Shown here: positions 36,630 through 45,251 of the stretch, piece by piece
How the letters are laid out: every line of letters begins with the position of its first letter
Position numbering within the stretch: the stretch's first letter is position 1
Assembly: GCF_000633595.2 (NCBI RefSeq)
Contig: NZ_JIBU02000022.1
Coordinates: forward strand, 39,514-103,513
From: Clostridium drakei
Lineage (GTDB): Bacteria; Bacillota; Clostridia; Clostridiales; Clostridiaceae
DNA: 64,000 nt
Direction: 5' to 3'
Program-made: the position numbers and the translations under genes
Notes under the pieces: model-generated
Database searches by the model: none
Told to the model about the DNA's origin: nothing
Seen by the model: the letters and a program-made list of their open reading frames with translations, nothing else

Positions 36630-38129
36630 CTACGACTTAACCTTTTTCAATACATAATAGCTAGGCCTTCTGCATCCAAAAGCATAGTCTCCACTTTTGC
36701 ACTGAAAAAACATATAAGTTTCCCCATCAATATCTTTTATAAGATATTCACTTGAAAGCTTGTCTGCTTTATTTATAATAATCCCCTTGGTCCATGATAG
36801 CCATTTTTTATCTGTTGTCCCATTTTCAAAAAACTTAAGCTCTTTAATATATGTTTCTTTCTTATTGTATTGCTTATATTTTTTGAAATCTGATATATAT
36901 CCAACAGAATCTACACATTTCCAGCTACCAATAACCTTAGAATCATATTTATAAGGATAATCAATATTGTCAATTATTCTATTCCTACCTAATTCATCCA
37001 CTACATATTTAGAGGCAATGTTATTATTAACATTGCTTAAAAATGTATTACTTGGAAACACATTATTTATTTTGGCTTCTGTAAGCATAGTAGTTCCAAA
37101 AACTAATAAAATAAATACTGAAATTATAAATGTCTTAGGCGAACTTCTTTTAAATTGTTTTATCATATTAATTCTTCTAACCATATCTTCAGCATTTACT
37201 GAAATACCCACTGCCATATTCAATTTTCTTTTTGTATTAAATTTAGAATATTTAATAAGATTTAACATGGTATATCCATATTCCTTTAGCTTGTCATTCT
37301 CCACATAACAAAGTGCTAGAGAATCACAGCATAATTCCATGTCCTTCCTTATCCTTTTTATAAAGCACCATATAAGTGGATTAAACCAATAAACTACATT
37401 AAGTATTTCAATAATATAATTAGTCAAAATATCTTTTCTTTTATAATGTGAAAGCTCGTGAAGAAATATATTTCTGATATCATTATCATTCATATATTCG
37501 ATTATATTTTCTGGTATTAATATTCTAGGATTAAAAATCCCAAAAATTGCTGGACTTTTTATATTTTCTCCTTTAACAACAGCTATTTTAGTTTTTATTT
37601 TCATATCTTTTTTACATTTTTCTAAAATTCCTATAATTCTATCATCTGCTAATTCATTGCATCTGCTAATCTCATTCAAACACATTTTATATGACATAAT
37701 CATATAAAATACTCCTAAAGCAACACCTACAATCCATATTATAAATGTTAATTTTATAGTTGATACCGATGATCTATTTTCAATAATAGCCGGATTTAAA
37801 TACCAATACTCTTTGTTTCCTTGAACACTTCTCAATGCTTTCTCATCTGGATTTTCAGTGAGATACTGATCATAATCAAATTTATCTACTGCAGATACCA
37901 CTGGGGGTCTATTTAAAAAAATCGGTGTTACATTAAATATACTAAATGAACTTTGAGGCAGCATAGGAATAATTAATCTTATTAAAATAAAAAGTCCTAT
38001 TATATATTGAATTTGCAATCTCAATTTTTGTTTTAAAAGCTTTACTATAAAAAAAGTAAATAAAATCAGTATACTGGCTGAAAACGATAAGTATAATACC
38101 CATTTATATAAAACCATTAAATGAAACAT
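36630..38129 (-). CDS. BlaR1/MecR1-family M56 metallopeptidase sensor
   Basis: A 499-residue membrane protein with four hydrophobic helices and the gluzincin site HELSHYKRKD between helices 3 and 4, followed by the ELCCDSLAL second motif with the third zinc ligand. This is the BlaR1/MecR1 protease that inactivates its BlaI repressor upon signal. The C-terminal extracellular part (about 340-499) is not a penicillin-binding sensor but a short unrelated domain (WKCVDSVGYISDFKKY), so the signal need not be a beta-lactam. Coupled to blaI with a 5-bp gap. Confidence 0.9.
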   Translation of the reverse strand: MFHLMVLYKWVLYLSFSASILILFTFFIVKLLKQKLRLQIQYIIGLFILIRLIIPMLPQSSFSIFNVTPIFLNRPPVVSAVDKFDYDQYLTENPDEKALRSVQGNKEYWYLNPAIIENRSSVSTIKLTFIIWIVGVALGVFYMIMSYKMCLNEISRCNELADDRIIGILEKCKKDMKIKTKIAVVKGENIKSPAIFGIFNPRILIPENIIEYMNDNDIRNIFLHELSHYKRKDILTNYIIEILNVVYWFNPLIWCFIKRIRKDMELCCDSLALCYVENDKLKEYGYTMLNLIKYSKFNTKRKLNMAVGISVNAEDMVRRINMIKQFKRSSPKTFIISVFILLVFGTTMLTEAKINNVFPSNTFLSNVNNNIASKYVVDELGRNRIIDNIDYPYKYDSKVIGSWKCVDSVGYISDFKKYKQYNKKETYIKELKFFENGTTDKKWLSWTKGIIINKADKLSSEYLIKDIDGETYMFFQCKSGDYAFGCRRPSYYVLKKVKS

Positions 38130-38134
38130 AATCT

Positions 38135-38506
38135 CTACTTCCTATCATCTAATATACGTTTCAAGTCATCTATATCCTCTTCTGTCAATTTATTGTCCTC
38201 AATAAAATTCAATAACATATTTTTAGCAGCACCATTATATACTCTTTGTATAAAAGATTTACTTTCTTCCTTTATACATTCCTTCTCATTAACCAAGGGA
38301 TAATAACAATATGTTCTACCTTCTTCATTAAAACTTATAGCATTCTTTTTCAAAAGTCTGCTTATAAGCGATTTAACTGTTTTAGGTTTCCATTCTGTGC
38401 TGCCTTCTAAATATTTTATTATTTCATTTGCAGTACAAGGGTTTTTATTCCATATAATCTTCATTACTTCCCATTCAGCTTCAGATATTTTAGGCATATT
38501 GCTCAT
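38135..38506 (-). CDS. BlaI/MecI-family transcriptional repressor
   Basis: A 123-residue winged-helix repressor: ISEAEWEVMKIIWNKNPCTANEI, KPKTVKSLISRLLKKNAI recognition helix, and the wing RTYCYYPLV, then the C-terminal dimerisation helices. Family members bind TACA-rich palindromes and are cleaved after BlaR1 signalling. Two such sites precede the gene at 38524-38565. First gene of a blaI-blaR1 operon that may include the S8 protease, though a 362-bp palindromic element intervenes. Confidence 0.92.
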   Translation of the reverse strand: MSNMPKISEAEWEVMKIIWNKNPCTANEIIKYLEGSTEWKPKTVKSLISRLLKKNAISFNEEGRTYCYYPLVNEKECIKEESKSFIQRVYNGAAKNMLLNFIEDNKLTEEDIDDLKRILDDRK

Positions 38507-38523
38507 ATTTTAATCCTCCTATT

Positions 38524-38565
38524 AATTACAATCGTAATCCATAATATTATACTACAATTGTAATC
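38524..38565. promoter_or_regulatory. Tandem BlaI-type operators upstream of blaI
   Basis: Two near-palindromic sites, TACAATCGTA (38527-38536) and TACAATTGTA (38553-38562), centred 26 bp apart just upstream of the gene. This matches the TACA-n-n-TGTA type recognised by BlaI/MecI repressors and implies autoregulation. Confidence 0.75.
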
Positions 38566-38724
38566 AACTATTGTCAATATTATTTCAATATATAAAATTG
38601 ATTAATCTAGAAATTATACCATACTTGTATAAAACAATCTTTATCAAAATATTTATTTATACAAAAAGTTTAATACTGAAAATTTTAATTTCAGTATTAA
38701 ACCTATACTTAGCTATTTTAAGCT

Positions 38725-39126
38725 TCACTTCATATAACCAGAATTACCAAATATTCCATTTTTGCAATACCCATAATGAAACCATTGACAGCTTCCACAA
38801 ATCTCTTGGAATTTTTCATAGCTTAAATTTTCTCTTATACTATTTAAAATATCTTTATACAAATAAGTCCTGTTAACTATCAACTTAAGCTCATTTAATA
38901 CTTTAATATCAAATTCAAAAACTTTTTCCTGACTTTTGCAAGTGTCATTCTTCAATTCATGTGGACATTTTTCACAAATGTCATCTACTGCTGTTACAAT
39001 TTTTATATAGGTGTTGTCGCTTAAAGTATTCACTACTCTATCCATATTTTTAGTGAATTTGAAACTATAACCATTACCCTCATACCCCTGAATACATAAC
39101 AAGTGATGAGCTCTTAAAACTAACAT
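38725..39126 (-). CDS. DUF1284 protein, cysteine-rich
   Basis: A 133-residue protein beginning LVLRAHHLLCIQGYEGNGYS, the DUF1284 hallmark. It has later cysteine pairs (DDICEKCPHELKNDTC and ICGSCQWFHYGYC) that probably bind an Fe-S cluster or zinc. The function of the family is unknown. Its start overlaps the end of bioY by 7 bp, so the two are co-transcribed and translationally coupled. A role in biotin supply is only an inference from context. Confidence 0.82.
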   Translation of the reverse strand: MLVLRAHHLLCIQGYEGNGYSFKFTKNMDRVVNTLSDNTYIKIVTAVDDICEKCPHELKNDTCKSQEKVFEFDIKVLNELKLIVNRTYLYKDILNSIRENLSYEKFQEICGSCQWFHYGYCKNGIFGNSGYMK

Positions 39127-39671
39127 TTTATTAAATTCGCTCCTACAAGTGCTTGCCTAACTTTAACTCCAAATAAGTACGCAGCTATAACTTTCGCAGT
39201 ATCTAAAAGAACATAAGGAGCTGCTCCTATCATAATAGCTTTTTGTAGAGACATTTTTGTTATGAATGAAAGTTGAAGTACACCAAAAGTATAGCAAATC
39301 AGTAATGATATAAACAAACCCAAAATTATCATCATAATATTATGATTTTTTTCTGTTACCTTACCTATTATAAAAGCTATAATAGGATAACTAATCAAAA
39401 AACCTCCTGTAGGACCCAGTATAGAAGTTATTCCACCATGAAAACTTGCAAATACAGGTACTCCAACGGCACCAAGTAAAATATAAACAAGTTGAGACAT
39501 AAATGAAAGTCTACTACCCAAAATTATTGCTGACAAATATACTGCCAATATCTGAAGAGTAATTGGCACTGGACTAAAAGGCACAACTATAGATATTTGT
39601 GCTAATATTGATGTTATTGCTGCAAATATTGATATTAATATCATTTCTTTAGTTGATAAATTTAATTTCAT
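39120..39671 (-). CDS. bioY: Biotin transporter substrate-binding subunit BioY
   Basis: A 183-residue membrane S component of an energy-coupling factor transporter, with six hydrophobic helices and the BioY signature PFSPVPITLQILAVYLSAI near residue 30 plus the loop LGAVGVPVFASFHGG. It binds biotin for import; the ATPase and T subunits are encoded elsewhere. A BirA-type operator lies 23 bp upstream of its start codon (39694-39725), so expression should fall when biotin is plentiful. Overlaps DUF1284 by 7 bp. Confidence 0.92.
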   Translation of the reverse strand: MKLNLSTKEMILISIFAAITSILAQISIVVPFSPVPITLQILAVYLSAIILGSRLSFMSQLVYILLGAVGVPVFASFHGGITSILGPTGGFLISYPIIAFIIGKVTEKNHNIMMIILGLFISLLICYTFGVLQLSFITKMSLQKAIMIGAAPYVLLDTAKVIAAYLFGVKVRQALVGANLIKC

Positions 39672-39693
39672 ACTCCACCCTCCTACTTAATTT

Positions 39694-39725
39694 TTGTTAA
39701 CTTATTCTATTAATTAGGTTAACAA
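39694..39725. promoter_or_regulatory. BirA operator upstream of bioY
   Basis: A perfect inverted repeat TTGTTAAC (39694-39701), 16-bp spacer, GTTAACAA (39718-39725). This is the classical operator of biotin-protein-ligase repressors (BirA) in Firmicutes, placed over the expected bioY promoter. Confidence 0.88.
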
Positions 39726-39993
39726 TTAAATTATAGATAACTACTATTTATTTGTCAAATATTATATTTCCAATTTTAATTGATAATTAAAGTAAAATTA
39801 TTTATATAAAAATTTAGTCAATAAACATATATATAATCCTATGTAAAAAAGTTCATAATAATTTTCATAGAATTAATATATAAATTAATATTTTATAGTA
39901 AAATATTATGTGAGTTTTAAATTTAAATATACAAAAAAACTTTTATTATATAATAATATCAAGTCACTTTAATTTTGAAAGGAGTTTATTTAA
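39726..39993. other. Divergent intergenic region between bioY and the PHP gene
   Basis: Apart from the BirA box, this 320-bp divergent gap is AT-rich and shows nothing recognisable. The PHP gene ribosome site is GAAAGGAG just before 39994. Confidence 0.5.
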
Positions 39994-40716
39994 ATGAAAT
40001 ATGTTCTTGATGTGCATACTCATACTATAGTGAGTGGGCATGCTTACTCTACTTTATTAGAAAATGCTAAATACGCTAGCGAAATAGGTCTAAAACTTTT
40101 AGGAACAACAGATCATGGTCCTTCTATGCCTGGTGCTCCTCATGAATGGTATTTTGGAAACCTTAAAGTACTTCCTAGAGAACTTTTTGGTATAACTATG
40201 CTTTATGGATGTGAAGCGAATATTATAGATTATGAAGGAACTCTTGATTTGCCAATTGACAGGCAAAAAAAATTAGACATACTCATAGCTAGTATCCATG
40301 AACCTATAATGAAAGCAAATAAAAATTCTGATTTAAATACTACTGCTTTATTAAAGGCTATGGATAATCCCAATGTACATATTTTAGGTCATTCTGGTAA
40401 CCCTAAATTTCCAATTCATGAAGAAGAAATAGTAAAAAAAGCAAAGGAAAAAAATATACTTATTGAAATAAATAATAGTTCTTTTATAAGCTCACGAATA
40501 GGCAGCGAAAAAAATTGTTCAAAAATTGCTAGTCTATGTAAAGAACATGGCGTAAAAATAATACTAAATAGCGATTCTCATTTTGCCTATCGCATAGGTG
40601 GTTTTGATGCTGCAATAAAAGTATTAAAGCAAATAGATATGCCCGAAGAACTAATAATAAATAAGAGCAAAGAAGATTTTCTTGATTTTTTAAGAGCTAA
40701 AGGAAAAAATCTTTAA
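39994..40716 (+). CDS. PHP-domain phosphatase, YcdX family
   Basis: A 240-residue metal-dependent phosphoesterase. The trinuclear metal ligands are visible as [14 protein letters not shown] at the N-terminus, TDHGP near residue 41, IASIHEP near 94, ILGHSGNP near 128, and LNSDSHF near 193. Length and motif order fit the YcdX-type histidinol-phosphatase-like family, which acts on small phosphate esters. Natural substrate unknown. It faces the AraC-PocR gene across a palindrome. Confidence 0.88.
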   Translation: MKYVLDVHTHTIVSGHAYSTLLENAKYASEIGLKLLGTTDHGPSMPGAPHEWYFGNLKVLPRELFGITMLYGCEANIIDYEGTLDLPIDRQKKLDILIASIHEPIMKANKNSDLNTTALLKAMDNPNVHILGHSGNPKFPIHEEEIVKKAKEKNILIEINNSSFISSRIGSEKNCSKIASLCKEHGVKIILNSDSHFAYRIGGFDAAIKVLKQIDMPEELIINKSKEDFLDFLRAKGKNL

Positions 40717-40750
40717 TTTCAATTCAAAATGCTTTGTATAATATAAAAAT

Positions 40751-41046
40751 CATGCGACATAAAGGTGCAGTGGAAGTTTGGATTTTAACTTTCATTCCGT
40801 GATATATGCTGTGAAGGAAGATGCGAACGAATTTTAGAAGTTCTTTGCTTGAGATATTGAAAAATTTCGTAATTTTTGCCAGGACGGCAAAAGCTCCGAA
40901 AGCGACAGGACGTCGCATTTGAGGAGGTAGAAATTTTTCAATATCTCAAGCATTAGAACTTCTTAATGAAGTGAGTTTTCCTTCACAGCATATATCAGCC
41001 GGAATACAGTTGAAAATTACTTCGCTTACGTCGCATTGTACTTATT
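40751..41046. repeat. Type-B palindromic element with structured core
   Basis: Nested arms: outer catgcgacataaaggtg module; gaagtttggattttaac and gatatatgctgtgaagg with complementary partners on the right; inner GAGATATTGAAAAATTTC paired with GAAATTTTTCAATATCTC. The core (40868-40930) can form TTTTGCC/GGCAAAA with loop AGGAC, CTCC/GGAG, and GCGAC/GTCGC with loop AGGAC. Its layout equals that of the core at 5782-5847 with different paired bases. The right end, tcgcattgtacttat, stops just before the AraC gene's stop codon. Confidence 0.85.
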
Positions 41047-41050
41047 TTGT

Positions 41051-42736
41051 TCAACTCTTCTTTTTCAATTTTGCTCTATATCCATTAGGTGTACAATCTT
41101 CCATCTTTTTAAATATGCTTCCAAAGTAGCTTAATTGACTATATCCAACCTTTTTACTTATATCAGATATTTTCATATTTGTTTCCTTTAAATATTCTTT
41201 AGCCTTTTCTATTCTCAACTTATTTATATAGTCTTTTAGAGACATTCCATTTCTTTCATTAAAAATACTACTTAAATAATTAGGACTTATAAAAAACATC
41301 CCTGCAAGAAAATTTAAAGTAATTTCTTGATTAAAGTTATTTTCTATATATAAATTTACTTTTTGTATAATATCATATTTCCCATTTAATAATACATTTT
41401 TTAATATATTTATAATTTCTTCACAAGCCTCTAAAATTATGTCTTTTAAGTTATTATAATCAATACAATTTTTTATTTTCTTCTTATACTTGTACCTTAT
41501 ATCCAAAAACATATCCTTATCATTAGTTTCTGAATATACTATCCTGCTTAAAATTATTAGAAGTTCTTCACAATTTTCTTTTATTTCTTCTATAGATAGT
41601 CCTTCATATTTAGTTATAATCTGTAAAATGATGTTATGGCAAGCACTTTCATCAAGCTTCTTAATATAATCTTTCAGCTTTTCTTCTTCAGAAATAGGAT
41701 ATTGCATAGTTTCCGTGTGAAAAAAATTTTTAGACTGGAAATTATAGTTTTGAATACTTGAAGATACTTGAGATTTTAAAAGTTTTAAATTAGCCTGCTT
41801 TAAAGCATCTTCCAAATAAACTTTTTCCTTTGTATTTTTAAGTATTTCATTATTTTTTTCACTTAATTCTTTTTCCACTAAACTGCTTTCAATAATATTA
41901 GAAATTAACTTAGAAACTATTCCTAATGACTCTTGAAGAGCATAAAGCCTGCTTTTAGGAATTAGAGGTATATCATTATATGCAGCTATTAATTCTTTGC
42001 AATCTATATTTCTATTTTTACAATTTTCTGAAATTAATTTTTCTGTACCCTTAGACTTATTTATGATAAGGTGTCCACATTTCACATAACCTATAATCTT
42101 ATCTCCTATTAAAATAGGAACTATTATAGTTATTATATTATTGCAGCATTCAAATACTTTATCCTGTTTATTTAATTCACTTTCATACTTACTTTCCTTT
42201 TCTTTACATAATCCAGCTGCTTTGTACAAACTGCAAAACCTATTTAAATTTATAGGCTTTGTAATATCATTATTATTATTATCCGTAATAACTACGGAAA
42301 GCTTTAAAAGCTCCGATACTTCTTTTTGAATGTTTTCAAGCACTTCTATATCAACTATATCTAATATATGTTTATCATTTACAATAGATAAATTCTGATG
42401 TATTTCCATTAATTTTGATGGTGTATATGTTATAAGGAAAACTAATTCCTCTTGACTTGTATTTATAACTTCATGTTCTGAGTAAGGCGGACAATGAATC
42501 AACATACCTTTTTCTAGCTTCTTTTCCTCTCCATTTATCTTATGTATACCCTTTCCTTCAATCACATATAATATTTGTTCTTCTCCAAAATGAACATGTC
42601 TAGTCTGCTTTTTACCTGGAAAAAATTTTACCAAACCTGAACTAAGTCTCTGAGTAAGTAAGTTAGTTGGTTCATGCAGCCATGTAACTTCTCCCCAGTC
42701 AAATTTTTGTATATCATATTTATTCTTTTTCATCAT
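41051..42736 (-). CDS. AraC-family regulator with cupin and PocR sensor domains
   Basis: A 561-residue regulator. The N-terminal cupin (about 30-105, HVHFGEEQILYVIEGKG) is followed by a PocR ligand-binding domain (about 130-270, NLNRFCSLYKAAGLC and IGYVKCGHLII). A coiled-coil and helical stretch follows, then a C-terminal AraC double helix-turn-helix (about 465-560, EITLNFLAGMFFISPNYLSS). PocR domains bind small organic ligands and control pathways such as propanediol use. No obvious target gene adjoins; ilvD lies upstream on the same strand. The in-frame second ATG is an equally possible start. Confidence 0.85.
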   Translation of the reverse strand: MMKKNKYDIQKFDWGEVTWLHEPTNLLTQRLSSGLVKFFPGKKQTRHVHFGEEQILYVIEGKGIHKINGEEKKLEKGMLIHCPPYSEHEVINTSQEELVFLITYTPSKLMEIHQNLSIVNDKHILDIVDIEVLENIQKEVSELLKLSVVITDNNNNDITKPINLNRFCSLYKAAGLCKEKESKYESELNKQDKVFECCNNIITIIVPILIGDKIIGYVKCGHLIINKSKGTEKLISENCKNRNIDCKELIAAYNDIPLIPKSRLYALQESLGIVSKLISNIIESSLVEKELSEKNNEILKNTKEKVYLEDALKQANLKLLKSQVSSSIQNYNFQSKNFFHTETMQYPISEEEKLKDYIKKLDESACHNIILQIITKYEGLSIEEIKENCEELLIILSRIVYSETNDKDMFLDIRYKYKKKIKNCIDYNNLKDIILEACEEIINILKNVLLNGKYDIIQKVNLYIENNFNQEITLNFLAGMFFISPNYLSSIFNERNGMSLKDYINKLRIEKAKEYLKETNMKISDISKKVGYSQLSYFGSIFKKMEDCTPNGYRAKLKKKS

Positions 42737-42887
42737 GTCACCAATCCTAAAATATTCAAATGTTAAAATCCATTTTACAAATATATTATATCCTACTTAT
42801 TTTAAATCTCAACTTACATTAATTCTACTATAAAATTTAACCAATAGTATTGAATAATAGCAAATGAATTCAACAAAAAATTAAAAA

Positions 42888-42952
42888 GGGATTACAGCAC
42901 TAAGAAATTTACATACAATATGTTGTAAAGTCTATTCTTAGTGTAACAACCC
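42888..42952 (-). terminator. Terminator of ilvD with embedded repeat
   Basis: On the minus strand GGGTTGTTACACTAAGAA pairs with TTCTTAGTGCTGTAATCCC, followed by TTTTTAATTTTTT. The loop holds the palindrome-like acatacaatatgttgta, shared with the terminator at 20047-20112. Confidence 0.85.
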
Positions 42953-42994
42953 TTTTCTAAATATACATTATTATTAAATTGTACTACTATAATT

Positions 42995-44653
42995 TTATTT
43001 CAACACTGCCCCTGTGTTTGCTGATGTAACCAATTTTGCATATCTTCCTAAATAACCCTTTGTTATCTTAGGTTCTGGTTTAACATACTTTTCTTTACGT
43101 TTTGCAAGTTCATCTTCACTAACTAATAATTCTAACTTTTTATTTGATATATCTATAAAAATTTTATCTCCTTCTTCTACTAAGCCTATTATTCCATCCT
43201 CCATAGCTTCTGGGGATATATGACCAATAGCAGCTCCTCTTGTAGCCCCTGAAAATCTTCCATCAGTTAAAAGCGCTACATCCTTATCAAGTCCCATACC
43301 TGCTATTGCGGCAGTTGGAGATAACATTTCTCTCATTCCTGGACCACCTTTTGGTCCTTCATATCTTATAACTACTACATCACCTTTATTTATATTACCC
43401 TTGAATATTGCTTCAACAGCTTCTTCTTCAGAATTAAATACTCTAGACGGACCTTCATGTTTAAGCATTTCTTTAGCTACTGCAGATTCTTTTACAACAG
43501 CACCATCTACTGCTAAGTTTCCTCTTAATATAGCAAGTCCACCTTTGTTACTATAAGGTTCTTCTACAGAATGAATTACATTTTTATCTTGTACAATCTT
43601 ATTCTTAATATTTTCTCCTACAGTTTTTCCTGTTACAGTTAACGCATTTTCACAAATAAGCCCCTTCTTAGATAACTCATTCATCATAGCTGGAATTCCT
43701 CCGGCAAGATGTAAATCTTCCATGTGGTATTTTCCACTAGGACTTAATTTAGTTAAGCAAGGAGTTTTTGAACTTATTTCATCAAATAAATCTAAATCAA
43801 GTTCTATGGAAGCTTCATGCGCTATTGCTGGTAAATGTAATACTGTATTTGTTGAACCAGCCATAGCCATATCAACAGTTATTGCATTTTTAAAAGCATC
43901 CAATGTTAATATATCAAGTGGTCTTATGTTATTTTTTAATAATTCCATAACTCTCATTCCAGCATATTTACCTAATTGTTTTCTTTCACCTGAATGAGCT
44001 GCTGATGTCCCATTGTAAGGAAGACCCATACCTAAAACTTCAGTTAAGCAATTCATACTATTAGCAGTAAACAAACCAGAACAAGAACCACATCCTGGAC
44101 AAGCTTTTTGAGCTATATCTTCAAGTTCTTCTGATGTAATTTTACCATCATTATAAGTTCCAACACCCTCTATGACAGTAGTAAAATCTGCATCACAACC
44201 ATTACGTTTTCCTGCTTTCATTGGACCACCACTTACAACTACTGCTGGTATGTTTAATCTAGCCGCCGCCATAAGCATTCCTGGCACAATCTTATCACAG
44301 TTAGGGATTAAAACTAATCCATCAAATCCATGGGCTATTGCCATAGTTTCTATAGAATCAGCTATAAGTTCTCTACTTGCTAAAGAATATTTCATTCCTA
44401 CATGTCCCATAGCAATACCATCACATACACCTATAGATGGAAATTCCATTGGAGTTCCTCCTGCCATAGTAACTCCAACCTTTGCAGCATGTGCAATTTC
44501 ATCTAAATGTACATGTCCTGCTATTACTTCATTTTGAGCATTTACAATTCCTATTAATGGTCTATCTATTTCTTCTTTTGTAAATCCCATACCATACATT
44601 AAAGATCTTGTTGGAGCACCTTTTGCTCCTCCTTTTACAACATCACTTTTCAT
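42995..44653 (-). CDS. ilvD: Dihydroxy-acid dehydratase
   Basis: Dehydrates 2,3-dihydroxy-isovalerate and 2,3-dihydroxy-3-methylvalerate to the keto acids that become valine, leucine and isoleucine. The 552-residue protein is full length for the family, with Fe-S ligands in [12 protein letters not shown] and [19 protein letters not shown] and the C-terminal [19 protein letters not shown] signature. It stands apart from other ilv genes here; no T-box leader is visible upstream, where a repeat fragment lies instead. ATG 44653 follows TAGGAGG. Confidence 0.95.
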   Translation of the reverse strand: MKSDVVKGGAKGAPTRSLMYGMGFTKEEIDRPLIGIVNAQNEVIAGHVHLDEIAHAAKVGVTMAGGTPMEFPSIGVCDGIAMGHVGMKYSLASRELIADSIETMAIAHGFDGLVLIPNCDKIVPGMLMAAARLNIPAVVVSGGPMKAGKRNGCDADFTTVIEGVGTYNDGKITSEELEDIAQKACPGCGSCSGLFTANSMNCLTEVLGMGLPYNGTSAAHSGERKQLGKYAGMRVMELLKNNIRPLDILTLDAFKNAITVDMAMAGSTNTVLHLPAIAHEASIELDLDLFDEISSKTPCLTKLSPSGKYHMEDLHLAGGIPAMMNELSKKGLICENALTVTGKTVGENIKNKIVQDKNVIHSVEEPYSNKGGLAILRGNLAVDGAVVKESAVAKEMLKHEGPSRVFNSEEEAVEAIFKGNINKGDVVVIRYEGPKGGPGMREMLSPTAAIAGMGLDKDVALLTDGRFSGATRGAAIGHISPEAMEDGIIGLVEEGDKIFIDISNKKLELLVSEDELAKRKEKYVKPEPKITKGYLGRYAKLVTSANTGAVLK

Positions 44654-44707
44654 TAATAAATTCCTCCTAAAAGTTTATATTACATTTAAACTGCAAATGT
44701 TAATTGC

Positions 44708-44780
44708 TTACCTTCATTGTCCCTCAGTCAATTGTCCTCTGTCCTCTGAAAAAGTTGTACCTCATTATGCATATACTAAG
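44708..44780. repeat. Solo arm of the R-type palindromic element
   Basis: Its ccttcattgtccctcagtc and aattgtcctctgtcctctg segments, followed by aaaaagttgta, match the right arm of 36335-36629. There is no facing arm here. Confidence 0.65.
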
Positions 44781-44784
44781 TCAA

Positions 44785-44806
44785 ACTTTCGTATGTACGA
44801 AAGTTC
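44785..44806. promoter_or_regulatory. Perfect 22-bp palindrome upstream of larA
   Basis: AACTTTCGTA followed directly by its continuation TGTACGAAAGTT forms an uninterrupted inverted repeat, a possible dimeric-regulator site. In the duplicated copy near 51120 the symmetry has been lost by point changes, as expected if selection ended with the pseudogene. Confidence 0.45.
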
Positions 44807-45251
44807 AGTTAATTATATATATTGTATAATATTATACTTGAAAGAACTATAGATAATTTACTGAAAATATACTTCTTTATTAAGCTTTAGATACTATGAA
44901 AATATTACTGTAAAATATTAATATATTACATTTTAATTTAAGACTTGTTATCATAATGATTAAAATTTAAAATATTTTATTTTTTCAATATATTTAATAT
45001 TCAATTACATTTTGCATATATAACAACATTTCTTCAACATTTTATAACTTTAATTTACAATATTCATCGTAAATTTGCTAACTTATTAAAAAACTAAATA
45101 TCAATATAAAGAAAATAGTAATATAACAAAAATTTAGTGACTATTTAAAATAATGCACTTTTATGTTAAAATTATATAAATTGTTAATAAAATGTATCTT
45201 TAATAGTTATATTTTATAATAAAAACTCACAAAATTTTAGGGGGCATATTT

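Larger units (their letters stand above)
44654..45251. other. Divergent intergenic region between ilvD and larA
   Basis: No gene is seen. It contains a solo arm of the R-type palindrome (44708-44780) and a perfect 22-bp palindrome, AACTTTCGTA joined to its complement by TG-centred symmetry (44785-44806). A tract at about 44765-44890 is duplicated upstream of the larA pseudogene at 51105. The rest is AT-rich and holds the larA promoter. Confidence 0.65.

Noticed and set aside
44172..44537. A 121-codon plus-strand frame opposite ilvD
   Set aside because: It lies fully inside a strongly conserved gene on the other strand and has no ribosome site.
44654..44760. A T-box or other amino-acid leader before ilvD
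   Set aside because: The leader space is short, occupied by a repeat fragment, and shows no T-box sequence.
44708..44780. Insertion sequence remnants with terminal repeats at the repeat arms
   Set aside because: No transposase fragment or clear target-site duplication was found near any of the palindromes or solo arms.
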